Shown in pieces: positions 1 through 9,174 of a DNA stretch of 40,785 bases. Within the stretch, counting starts at the first letter, position 1. Every line of letters starts with the position of its first letter. The notes beneath the pieces are model-generated. The model searched no databases and was not told where the DNA came from. It was given only the letters and a program-made list of their open reading frames with translations. Both the position numbers and the translations under genes were made by a program. The DNA comes from Actinomycetes bacterium (GTDB taxonomy: Bacteria > Actinomycetota > Acidimicrobiia > Acidimicrobiales > Bog-793): the NCBI GenBank assembly GCA_021818615.1, contig JAKATT010000177.1:1-40785 (forward strand), read 5' to 3'.

Positions 1-352
1 GAGTACATCAAGAGCGCACCGTTCTCGAGGTGACGTCCGGATGGGTGCGTCACGGCCGATCGCCGGGGATGGCACGCGCATACACAGGCGAAGGGTGCTA
101 CCGGACAGTCGTTTGACCCTCGCTGCGGCGAACGTTCGCGCCACTGCGGGGTGGCGGCTCGGAGGCGTTCTTGCCACCTCGACGACAGGTGTCTACACAA
201 GTGGCTGGCACTCTCGCAGGCGGAGTCCTAGCCTGTATCTCCGAGCTCGGTGGCGGTCGGCAAACGAGCAGTGTGATGCGGATCTGGTGCAGATGGGCAA
301 CCTAAGCCTGCCGCCGTGCCACCGGTAACGCCTCTACCAGGGGAAACAAACC

Positions 353-395
353 GAGCGGACGACGGGATTCGAACCCGCGACCCTCACCTTGGCAA
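353..395. repeat. attL-like copy of the tRNA-Gly 3' end (gagcggacgacgggattcgaacccgcgaccctcaccttggcaa)
   Basis: Identical to 38437-38479. Similarity stops at 395, so no 5' half of the tRNA is present. Confidence 0.85.
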
Positions 396-502
396 TTCGA
401 TCCCAGCGCTGCTCCGACCAGGGCCTCTCGACATAACTGCTGGTCACATGGTCCACGCCGTCCGTCTAGGTCCACACTGTACGACCAAATCCTGCGCGCT
501 AA

Positions 503-520
503 TGGCACATATGTGGCACG
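503..520. repeat. Arm-type integrase site candidate TGGCACATATGTGGCACG (left)
   Basis: Identical 18-mer at 38349-38366; both copies lie just inside the att repeats. Confidence 0.55.
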
Positions 521-623
521 CCGGGGAGCCGCGTAGTAGCTGGTCAACGTCACAGTTCTGGGGCTCAGAGAGATCGATTCAGTCACAGTTCAGACCCTAC
601 TACGGGCCTGAGACATCAGCGGG

Positions 624-1054
624 TCATGACTCCACCAGCTCCGCTCGCAGCGTCTCGACCGTCCACGTCGGACAGCCGCAGCCGAGGAAGTCGTGGTCGC
701 CAGTGAGGATGCCTGCGTTGAGGACCATGGCCAGGGCAACGGTTGGCCAGTCGTTGGGGTCCCGTGGAACGCGTCGCCGTGCTGCCGCCTCCACGCGCTC
801 GTAAAAGTTACGAGAGATCACCTCAATGGCGTGCTCGGTAGGGAGCGCGGGAATCTGAGTGGAGAGCTGGTCCGCTTGGTCTGTAGTCAGTCGCCCCTGA
901 CGGACGATGACAGCGAGCCGCCGTGTGATTTCGTGCAGGGTTTCATCCCACTGCTCTGCAGCGACGACGACATCGAGTCGAGGGTCGGCGAGGAGTACCC
1001 GTCCCTGCGGAGCAACTGTGCGACGAGCACGCTCGCATCCGCCACGATGATCAT
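624..1054 (-). pseudogene. PIN-domain toxin, frameshifted
   Basis: Start ATG at 1054 overlaps the antitoxin stop (ATGA): MIIVADASVLVAQLLRRD. Homology-like sequence continues in another frame, LLADPRLDVVVAAEQWDETLHEITRRLAVIVRQGRLTTDQADQL...WPTVALAMVLNAGILTGDHDFLGCGCPTWTVETL. Confidence 0.6.
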
Positions 1055-1308
1055 TCAGGCATGGGCCGCCGCAGGTCGAACAGCTGCGCCAGCTCCTCTT
1101 CGGTCATCCCGGTCTCTTCGAGAATCTTCTCGACGGTACGTCCGAGGTTCTCAATCGCCTGCTTGACTTGCTCATGGTCACGCTCGACTGGGATGTAGAA
1201 GCCGATCACCTGGCCGTGCTTGTTGACGGCGACCGGATCGGACCCGGACAAGTAGGTGGTGGCGTGATCCCGGAACTCCCGGACGCCGACGTTCTTCAGC
1301 TTTGACAT
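1051..1308 (-). CDS. PhD/YefM-like antitoxin
   Basis: KNVGVREFRDHATTYLSGSDPVAVNKHGQVIGFYIPV pattern, located directly upstream of the PIN toxin. Confidence 0.7.
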   Translation of the reverse strand: MSKLKNVGVREFRDHATTYLSGSDPVAVNKHGQVIGFYIPVERDHEQVKQAIENLGRTVEKILEETGMTEEELAQLFDLRRPMPE

Positions 1309-1562
1309 TTGTGGTCACCTCGTGGTCACATTGTACGCCGGTCGGGCTCAGCTGGTCAACGACCGTGATGAGCGGCACGTCGGACTCGATGGCACCCAAC
1401 CAGCTCGGAGTGACTCCACTCCTGTCCCTGTACCACCCAGGCCGGTAGGGCTCCGGCCTCAAGACGTGCTCTGGGGCACGAGTGCCCCCTTCGGGCGCTC
1501 CGCTTCGTCCGTGGGCGGTGGGTCACCTCGATGAATCCACACTCTCACTGGAGGGCACCACG

Positions 1563-2000
1563 ATGGTCCCGACAACCTTCAACCTCATCCGGACGTTTAC
1601 CCGCCGACGACGGGTCGTCCGCCACCCGGACGCTGTGCCCGAAGCGCAGCTCAACCTCCCCCGAAGGATCGACGGTCCTGCAGCTGCAGCACAGGTCGCT
1701 GGTGACCTGCTCCGGCATCGCCGGGAAGACATCACGCTGGCGCTCTACCTGGACGACCGGCACCGCCTCGTCGGGACAGCCATCCTCGCTGTCGGCTGGG
1801 CTCAGGCAGCTCGCCTCTCGGCACGCCCGATCCTCTCAGGATCCCAGGCGTGTCGGGCCACCGGCTTCGTTCTCGTCCGTTATCGCCGCTGGGGCGCTCC
1901 CAGCGCCACGGAACCCGAGGATCGCACCTTCCGGTCCATCGCGGCGGCGTGCAGCCGGTACGGGCTCGTGGCGGTCGATCACCTCGTGGTGGTCGGCTGA
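1563..2000 (+). CDS. RadC/MPN-like domain protein, catalytic motif apparently degenerate
   Basis: DDRHRLVGTAILAVGW...ATGFVLVRYRRWGAPSATEPEDRTFRSIAAACSRYGLVAVDHLVVVG matches the RadC C-terminal pattern, but the HNHPSG position reads YRRWGAP. Confidence 0.5.
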   Translation: MVPTTFNLIRTFTRRRRVVRHPDAVPEAQLNLPRRIDGPAAAAQVAGDLLRHRREDITLALYLDDRHRLVGTAILAVGWAQAARLSARPILSGSQACRATGFVLVRYRRWGAPSATEPEDRTFRSIAAACSRYGLVAVDHLVVVG

Positions 2001-2043
2001 CGGGTGTTGCAGCTCGGCCAGGTCAGTCCGCTCCTGACGCTGC

Positions 2044-2205
2044 TCAGCGCGACGACCGGCGATTCGTCCGCCGGTTCGTCGGGCGAGGCGCTGCCCCCTT
2101 CGACGTGTGGGGCGTGGAGCGCTCATGCGCAGGCACCCGCGTCCCGTCTGCCCGCTTGTACGGGTGGACATAGACGATCTTCTTGCCCTTCTCGGTCTCG
2201 GCCAT
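2044..2205 (-). CDS. Small basic hypothetical protein (MAETEKGKKIVYVHPYKRADGTRVPAHERS...)
   Basis: Good RBS (GGAGGTG) upstream of ATG 2205; VxPYxRADGTxVxxHxR pattern seen in small proteins of mobile elements. Confidence 0.45.
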   Translation of the reverse strand: MAETEKGKKIVYVHPYKRADGTRVPAHERSTPHTSKGAAPRPTNRRTNRRSSR

Positions 2206-2261
2206 ACTGTTACACCTCCGTGGGTTCCCAGCCGATGTCGCGGGAAGTATACTGGGAAGGT

Positions 2262-3063
2262 GATGATGACCATGACCCCGTTCGGACCGTCGGTGCAGGA
2301 AGTACCACTGACCAGGGCTCCCCTGGTGAACGTGATCGCTCAGGTGCGCTTCCCGGCAGTGATGAAGATCGAGGACAGTGCCTTCGTGGCGAACTTCCAG
2401 GAGGCGATCCGGAAGGACTACCCGATCCTCCGGCCGGAACGGCAGCTCGGCGTCCTGATCGGGCCGGGAGGGGTCCAGCCGCAGGACGCTGGGACCGTGT
2501 GGCGCTTCGAGACGAAGGACCCGGATGCCTGGCAGGTGACGCTCGCGCCGAGCTTCGTGTCGCTCTCCGCGAAGCGGTACACGCGCCGGAGCGACCTTCT
2601 TGCTCGCCTGACTGTGGTGCTCCACGCCCTGGAAGGCTGGCTGCACCCGAACGTCTGCGACCGCATCGGCGTCCGATACGTGGACCGGGTGACAGGCGAG
2701 CAGCTCTCTCGAATCAGCACGCTCGTCCGTCCGGAGATACTCGGCGTCGCCGGGGATGAGGCTGCACTCGGCAGTGCGGAGGTCGTGCACGCCCTGTCGG
2801 ACACGCTGTTCCGACTCGACGATTCCTCGCAACTGCGTGGTCGATGGGGCAGGCTCCCCGCTGGTGCCACGTATGACCCCGGTATCGAACCGGCTCGCGA
2901 ACCGTCTTGGGTTCTCGATCTCGACCACTACACCGCGCAACAAGAGGACTTCGATCTCGCCACGATCGGCGGGACGGTCGCCGACTTCTGTGACCGCATC
3001 TACACGTTCTTCCGGTGGGCAGTCACTGACGCGTTCCTCGATGAGTTCGGAGCAGAGCGATGA
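2262..3063 (+). CDS. TIGR04255 family protein
   Basis: PLVNVIAQVRFP...LGVLIGPGG...WRFETKDPDAWQVTLAPSFVSLSAKRYTRRSDLLARL...RIGVRYVDRV pattern. Confidence 0.65.
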
Positions 3064-3854
3064 GTCCGCAAGTCCACGCACGACCGAGCGCCCGTCTCGA
3101 CGACGCTGACGTTGAGGGACCCTGGGCGATCCTTCCGATCGCAGACACGCTCGTCGAGCGGAGGTCCTCAACCACGACGAGGCTCGGGATGCCCTTCGTC
3201 GTCCACGATCTCGACGACTTGCTCCTCGGTGCGGAACGGATGACTGGCGGAGCGATCAGCTGGAGCGACCAGTTCTGGCGGATCGACGTCAGCACAACGG
3301 AGACTGGCATCACCTACGCCAGCACCCCTCGTCCAGTACGTGAGGAGGTACAGAAGCTCCGCGACGAGATCGCTCGGCGCACGCGCCTCACCCGCGAGCA
3401 GATTGGTCGGGCTCTCGGCGTCGATCGCCGCTCGCTCAGCGCCTGGGTCAAGGGAGAGTCCGCCCCCGGCGCAGACAAGCTGGAACGACTTCAGCTGCTG
3501 GCGGACGTCGTCAGGGACATCGACGCATCCGAGCCAGGAAGTGCCACCGAGGTGTTGCTCAGCCGCACCGCAGGACAGGACCTTCTCGATCACATCGCGA
3601 GTGGCCGCTTTGCTCATGCTCGTGACTGGCAGCTTCTGCGCGGATCGTCTCCTTCGGTGAGGATCGTGCAACGCCTGTCCGCCAAGCGTCCACTCCATCA
3701 GAACGCGCTCGACGCCTATCTGCGAGGTGAGCTTCGTCCGCTCGGGCGAGCGGCCACCATCCGTCCTGAGTCGGACTACGAGCAGGACCTTGCCCGGGCA
3801 GAGCACCTCATGCCCAACGAGCCGGTCCGGAGAAGCCGCAGGGGCTACCGATGA
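3060..3854 (+). CDS. Hypothetical protein with central HTH (VREEVQKLRDEIARRTRLTREQIGRALGVDRRSLSAWVKGESAPG)
   Basis: ATGA overlap with the upstream gene; XRE/sigma-like HTH segment. Confidence 0.6.
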   Translation: MSPQVHARPSARLDDADVEGPWAILPIADTLVERRSSTTTRLGMPFVVHDLDDLLLGAERMTGGAISWSDQFWRIDVSTTETGITYASTPRPVREEVQKLRDEIARRTRLTREQIGRALGVDRRSLSAWVKGESAPGADKLERLQLLADVVRDIDASEPGSATEVLLSRTAGQDLLDHIASGRFAHARDWQLLRGSSPSVRIVQRLSAKRPLHQNALDAYLRGELRPLGRAATIRPESDYEQDLARAEHLMPNEPVRRSRRGYR

Positions 3855-4621
3855 TGGGTCCGGACGACTTCTACGAGTGGCACGACGAACCCCGGCAGGG
3901 CGACATCGTGCTGTGTGGCGTCTCGCGGATCATTGCCGACGATCGCCACAGTCCTCCGCAGTGGGAGGCACTCGATGCGCACTTCTTGGAGATTGACGGC
4001 GCCTGGGGCACGGGACGCCCACTTGGAGTCGCGGCTGGCATCAGCCTGGCAATGGTGGTCACGCACGATTGCCAGCTCGACAAGGGATGGAACCAGCGGG
4101 TCCGAGAGCTTGAGCGAGGGGGAATGACCCGTGAACGTGCCGAACGTGAAGCCACATCGGATGTGTCCCTCGACCGAACGCTGGTCGTCAGTCCACTCGT
4201 CGATCCGGGCGAGTTGCGTGGCGGACGCGGGAACCTGCTGGCGGGCAGAGTCATCGGCTATCTACCCGTCCCGGCGCACCCCGACAACCTCGTCGCCGAG
4301 TGCGTTGCTGACTTGACCTACCAGTGCACGATTGACCGTCTCGACGTTGCCAAGATCGCGTCGATCACTGAGGGCGCTCGCAAGCAGCTCCGCTATGCCC
4401 TGATCCAGCTGGATGCGCTGCGAACCGCGGACCTTGGGTTCGAGGTCGAAGCAGTTGTGGGCCGAACGATCCAGAAGGTCGAAGTTCCCGCTCGTAATCC
4501 GCTGACGGTCCGCCTCCAGCTGGATGATGGTCAGGTCATCCAGCTGCTCCAGCAACCGGGTGCGCCAGATCAGGAGACCGGACGGACCGGTGGCTTCTTC
4601 AGCTCGGGGGGGACTCCCTGA
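3851..4621 (+). CDS. Hypothetical protein ([12 protein letters not shown] motif)
   Basis: Overlaps the upstream gene and abuts the hsdM-like gene; full-length ORF in the operon. Confidence 0.6.
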   Translation: MMGPDDFYEWHDEPRQGDIVLCGVSRIIADDRHSPPQWEALDAHFLEIDGAWGTGRPLGVAAGISLAMVVTHDCQLDKGWNQRVRELERGGMTRERAEREATSDVSLDRTLVVSPLVDPGELRGGRGNLLAGRVIGYLPVPAHPDNLVAECVADLTYQCTIDRLDVAKIASITEGARKQLRYALIQLDALRTADLGFEVEAVVGRTIQKVEVPARNPLTVRLQLDDGQVIQLLQQPGAPDQETGRTGGFFSSGGTP

Positions 4622-5297
4622 TGGCCCGGCAGAACCGCAACGGCGAGCCTCTCGGCTTTGAGGACACCCTGTGGAAGGCAGCGGACAAGCTGCGCGGGTC
4701 TATGGACGCAAGCGAGTACAAGCACGTCGTCCTCGGTCTTGTGTTCCTCAAGTACATCGACGATGCCTTCACGGAGCGCCGGGAGAAGCTCGCTTCCGAC
4801 CTGGCGAAGGAGGGAATCACGGGTGACCAAGCGACAGACCTCCTGGAGTCCCGCGACGAGTACACGGCCGAGGGCGTCTTCTGGGTCCCTCCCGAGGCCC
4901 GCTGGGAGTTCCTGCAGTCGAAGGCGAAGCAGCCCGAGATCGGGAAGCTCATCGACTCAGCCATGGACGCCGTCGAAGTCGAGAACCCGAGCCTTCGAGG
5001 GGTGCTCCCGAAGAACTATGCCCGACCAAGCCTCGATGTCCGTCGCCTCGGCGAGCTGGTTGACATGATCGCCGGGCTTGGGCTCGGTGCTGCCGAGCAC
5101 CGGGAGAAGGACCTCCTCGGCCGGGTGTACGAATACTTCCTCGGGCGCTTCGCCTCACAAGAAGGAAAGGGTGGAGGCGAGTTCTACACGCCGCGCAGCG
5201 TCGTCAAGCTCCTGGTCGAGATGATCGAGCCGTACCAGGGACGAGTGTACGACCCGTGCTGCGGCTCCGGTGGCATGTTCGTCGAGTCCGAGCGCTT
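4621..5297 (+). pseudogene. hsdM: Type I restriction-modification methyltransferase HsdM, C-terminally truncated
   Basis: [38 protein letters not shown]...[60 protein letters not shown], then homology ends abruptly; no hsdS or hsdR follows. Confidence 0.85.
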
Positions 5298-5600
5298 CGA
5301 CCTCGCCCGCTGGAAACGGGTCAACCGCGCTCAGCACCGTGCCCGGAAGGTCACGCATCGCTCATCACAAGGACACCCAATCGCGGGTCGGATGCCGATT
5401 GACGATCGGCTTGCTCCCAATACCCGTCGGCTCGCCGTAGCGCTGCACCAGCGAAGGTGACGGCGGCGGGGCCTCGGTGCTCCAAAGCCCGGGAACCGCA
5501 AAGAGTACGGCAGGGGAGCGAGAGGTACGCCTTTGCGCGGCCGCGACGCTCACGATGGCTTGCCTCTCTACGACACTGGCGGCTCTCACGGCGGCCGGGT

Positions 5601-6167
5601 TCATGCCAGCCGTGTGCTCGGACCACCCATCACTGAGACCCCGAGATCGTTCTCTCGTGATATCGCGGCGTTCGCAGCGGCAACGTCGACAAGCCTGCCG
5701 GTCAACACAGGGTCCCCGATCGCGAGAATGCGAGCGGCCAGCAGCGCCGCGTTTCGAGCTGACCCGATTGCCACAGTCGCGACGGGCACGCCCGATGGCA
5801 TCTGCACGATCGAGAGCAGCGAGTCGATTCCGCCGAGGTGACGCAGGGGGACCGGGACACCGATCACGGGCAGGGGGGTCATCGCGGCAAGCATGCCTGG
5901 CAGGTGCGCGGCGCCGCCTGCACCGGCGATGATCACTTGTAGTCCACGGCCATTCGCCTCGCGACCGTAGGCGAGCATCGCCTCGGGAGTGCGGTGCGCG
6001 GACACGACGCGCACCTCGTGCGCGATGTGCAGATCGGCGAGCGTGTCCGACGCTGCGCACATGATCTCGAGATCCGACTTGCTGCCCATGACAACCCCTA
6101 CGCGGGGAGCAGCATCCTCAGAGGGGAGGTTGCTCTGCGGCATGCCAGCGGTGTCCGAGCCCCTCAT
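5601..6167 (-). CDS. purE: N5-carboxyaminoimidazole ribonucleotide mutase
   Basis: [38 protein letters not shown]. Confidence 0.95.
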   Translation of the reverse strand: MRGSDTAGMPQSNLPSEDAAPRVGVVMGSKSDLEIMCAASDTLADLHIAHEVRVVSAHRTPEAMLAYGREANGRGLQVIIAGAGGAAHLPGMLAAMTPLPVIGVPVPLRHLGGIDSLLSIVQMPSGVPVATVAIGSARNAALLAARILAIGDPVLTGRLVDVAAANAAISRENDLGVSVMGGPSTRLA

Positions 6168-6275
6168 GCCTCGCCCCCTGGCGACAGCGCACCAATCGCC
6201 GCACCGCCCGCACCGGTCACCTGATCTCGTGTGGCCATCGAGTCTCCTGTCCTCGCTGGGCGACCGATGCTGGGC

Positions 6276-7484
6276 TCATGGTTCCGTGAGCAGCGCGGCC
6301 GCCGCTTGCGCGGTCTCGAGCGCTTGCTCGGTGCTCGCCCCGAGGGCGGTGACGTGCCCAAGCTTGCGGCCAGGCCGAGGAGCCTTGCCGTACAGATGGA
6401 TGTGCGCGCCGGGGATCGCCAGAGCATGGGGGAGCCGGGCGGAGGGGTCGCAGGTGTCGGTGCCGTTGATGAGGTTCACGGTCGCAGCGGGGCTGCGCAG
6501 CGTCGTGGCACCGAGCGGCCAGTCGAGCACGGCACGCAAGTGCTGGTGGAACTGCGAGGTCTCACAGGCCTCGATCGTGATGTGGCCGGAGTTGTGCGGC
6601 CGCAGGGCGAGCTCGTTGACGAGAAGCTGGCCACGGGTGTCGAGGAACATCTCCACGGCGAGAACTCCGGTGGCGTCGATGCCGTCAGCGATCGACTTCG
6701 CCATCCGACCGGCCTGGTCGATGACGGGGGCGGGCAGCGATGCCGGCATGAGCAGGTGCCTGCAGATTCCGGCCTCCTGGACGGTTTGGACGGCGGGGTA
6801 CAGCGCCACGTACCCTGAAACGCTGCGCGCGATCAGGATCGCCAGTTCGGCCGCGATGTCGACGTGCTCCTCGGCCAGCCACAGCGATTTCTCAAGCGGT
6901 CCCTGCTCGAAGAGACCCGCCACCTGGTCCAGGCTCTCGATCAGGTGCACACCTCGACCGTCGTACCCGCCCGTCGCGCTTTTCACGATGACCGGCCACC
7001 CGTGTGCTTCGGCGAACCTCGCTACGTCTCCGGGTGACGACACCGGAGCGAACGCCGGCACGGGGAAACCCGACTCCGATAGGACCGTGCGAGCCTCCAG
7101 CTTGTCCTGGGCCAGGCTCAGTGCAGGAGACGCCGGGCGCAAGCGAAATCCGAGCTGCTCCAGTCGCTCCAGATGCGCTCCAGGGACGAGCTCGTGGTCG
7201 AAGGTGACGACATCGGCTCCCGCAGCCACCGCCTGGATATCCGCCAGGCACGACGATGATCCCAACCGGTGCGGTGCGCCGCCGACGACGGCGCTGTCAT
7301 CGGTGGACCCGGCCAGGACTACGAGGTCGATGTCGAGGTCGACGGCGGCCTGGTAGGTCATGCGGGCTAGTTGCCCAGCTCCGATCATCGCCACCCGGGC
7401 AGACGCCGGCCTGCGGAAGCTCACCTCGCCGCTCCCGTTACGAGCACTAGGCAGCCCTCGTCGCGGACCTCCGATCATGGTCAT
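6276..7484 (-). CDS. purK: N5-carboxyaminoimidazole ribonucleotide synthase
   Basis: MIGAGQLARMTYQAA...VIVKSATGGYDGRGV...ELALRPHNSGHITIEAC; start overlaps the icd stop (ATGA). Confidence 0.93.
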   Translation of the reverse strand: MTMIGGPRRGLPSARNGSGEVSFRRPASARVAMIGAGQLARMTYQAAVDLDIDLVVLAGSTDDSAVVGGAPHRLGSSSCLADIQAVAAGADVVTFDHELVPGAHLERLEQLGFRLRPASPALSLAQDKLEARTVLSESGFPVPAFAPVSSPGDVARFAEAHGWPVIVKSATGGYDGRGVHLIESLDQVAGLFEQGPLEKSLWLAEEHVDIAAELAILIARSVSGYVALYPAVQTVQEAGICRHLLMPASLPAPVIDQAGRMAKSIADGIDATGVLAVEMFLDTRGQLLVNELALRPHNSGHITIEACETSQFHQHLRAVLDWPLGATTLRSPAATVNLINGTDTCDPSARLPHALAIPGAHIHLYGKAPRPGRKLGHVTALGASTEQALETAQAAAALLTEP

Positions 7485-8935
7485 TGCCCCTGACCAAGGG
7501 AGAAGCCGGGCTGGCCGTCGAAGGTGAAAAGTCCTTCGGTCTTGATAAAGGGTAGGTTTGCCCCTGCCAGACGTCCGAGCAGCGCGATGACGTCCTCGTA
7601 GGACACAGGGCTGCCCGCTTCGCCGGCCTGGAACCGGCACCTCCAATGGTCCACGCAGAAGGTTTCCGGGATGCCACCTGGGTATACCTTTTGGCCCCGA
7701 TTGGTGATCATGACCAGGGCAAGCGGCTCGGCGTTCGCTTCGAGGGCTTTGGCCAGCTCCTCGACGGGTTGCCGAGATTCCACGAACACGTCGATGCCCA
7801 CCAGCTCCTTCCTGGCGAGGGGACGCTCCGAGACTGCAACGGAGATCCGCTCCGAGCTCGACGGGTATCGGACAGGCCTGAGCGTCCTTGGCAACTCGCC
7901 CAGCCGGGCGATCACCGCGTCCGCGAACTCTGAGGTCCCCACTTTCTCGCTCGAGACCTCGGGGTCGTATATGTCATAGGTGTGCACCCCGTCCTCGATG
8001 GTGCGGAGCCACGCGTTGTGGACCCGCTCGGCTGCCTCGCCTTGGCCGATGTGGACGAGCATCTGGACGGCTCCTAGCAACAGGCCAGAAGGGTTCGCTA
8101 CGTTCTGGCCGGCCCGCCTTGGCGCCGATCCGTGGATTGCCTCGAACATGGCGACCTCGCTGCCGATGTTCGCACTTCCTGCGAGACCGACGGACCCGGC
8201 GATCTGTGCAGCGACGTCCGAGAGGATGTCGCCGTAGAGGTTCGGCAGGACGACGACGTCGAAGGCTTCGGGGGTGTCCGCGAGCTTCGCCGCGCCGATG
8301 TCGACGATCCAGTGCTCGGACTCGAGGTCCGGGTACTCGGAGGCCACTTCCTCGAAGACCCGGTGGAACAGCCCGTCGGTCATCTTCATGATGTTGTCCT
8401 TGGTGAAGCAAGTGACCTTCGAGCGTCCGTAGCGGCGGGCATACTCGAACGCGTAACGGACGATCCGCTCGGTGCCGGGCCTAGTGATCAGCTTCAGGCA
8501 CTGGGTGACATCCTCCGTCTGGCGATGCTCGATGCCGCCGTAGAGGTCCTCTTCGTTCTCACGGATGATGACCACGTCCATGCCGGGATGCTTGGTCGCG
8601 ACGAACGGTGAGTACGAAGGGCAGGGCCTCACGTTTGCGAACAAGCCGAACGCCTTTCGGACGGTGACGTTCAGGCTCTTGAAGCCGCCCCCTTGAGGCG
8701 TTGTGATGGGAGCTTTCAGGAAGACCTTGGTCCTACGCAAGGACTCCCAGGCTTCGGGCTCGATGCCGGCAGTGTTGCCAGCCTTGTAGACCGCCTCGCC
8801 GATCTCGATGACCTCCAGGTCCAGATCGGCGCCGCCGGCCGTGATGATGCGAAGGGTAGCTTTCATGATCTCCGGTCCGATGCCGTCGCCGTACGCGACA
8901 GTGATGGGGACTGCCCCAGTGCGGCCAGTGCTCAT
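7481..8935 (-). CDS. icd: Isocitrate dehydrogenase (Thermus-type, C-terminal extension)
   Basis: VAYGDGIGPEIM, RENEEDLYGGIEHRQTEDV, LPNLYGDILSDVAAQIAGSVGLAGSANIG; RBS AAGGAG upstream of ATG 8935. Confidence 0.85.
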   Translation of the reverse strand: MSTGRTGAVPITVAYGDGIGPEIMKATLRIITAGGADLDLEVIEIGEAVYKAGNTAGIEPEAWESLRRTKVFLKAPITTPQGGGFKSLNVTVRKAFGLFANVRPCPSYSPFVATKHPGMDVVIIRENEEDLYGGIEHRQTEDVTQCLKLITRPGTERIVRYAFEYARRYGRSKVTCFTKDNIMKMTDGLFHRVFEEVASEYPDLESEHWIVDIGAAKLADTPEAFDVVVLPNLYGDILSDVAAQIAGSVGLAGSANIGSEVAMFEAIHGSAPRRAGQNVANPSGLLLGAVQMLVHIGQGEAAERVHNAWLRTIEDGVHTYDIYDPEVSSEKVGTSEFADAVIARLGELPRTLRPVRYPSSSERISVAVSERPLARKELVGIDVFVESRQPVEELAKALEANAEPLALVMITNRGQKVYPGGIPETFCVDHWRCRFQAGEAGSPVSYEDVIALLGRLAGANLPFIKTEGLFTFDGQPGFSLGQGQ

Positions 8936-9174
8936 GTCATGCTCCTTGGTCGTGTTGCTGTCAGGCGCCGGGGTGCGGGGTCGGCTGCTCGACCTCCCCA
9001 CGTCGCTCATCATGCGTACCATGTTATACGAATTCTAACTCGTAGGTGAGAGCCGGCACGAACCGTGGCGTGGGCCTGGCAGCCTCTCCCGGAAGTCCAC
9101 CGGAGGCCAGGCCCCAGGGCAGGAACGCTCGGCTCGGACGCTGCGGTGGCGGCTCTTCGGGAACCGCGGTGGAC

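Noticed and set aside
41-328. 95-aa ORF at the left edge
   Set aside because: No recognisable motif, no RBS and Arg-rich composition typical of spurious GC-rich ORFs.
302-586. 94-aa minus-strand ORF over attL
   Set aside because: Reads through the tRNA fragment (GRGFESRRPLG), a typical false ORF over tRNA sequence.
2044-3171. 375-aa minus-strand ORF
   Set aside because: Mostly a shadow of the TIGR04255 gene; only the last 53 codons with their own RBS were kept.
5989-7356. 455-aa plus-strand ORF opposite purE/purK
   Set aside because: Shadow frame of well-supported purE and purK.
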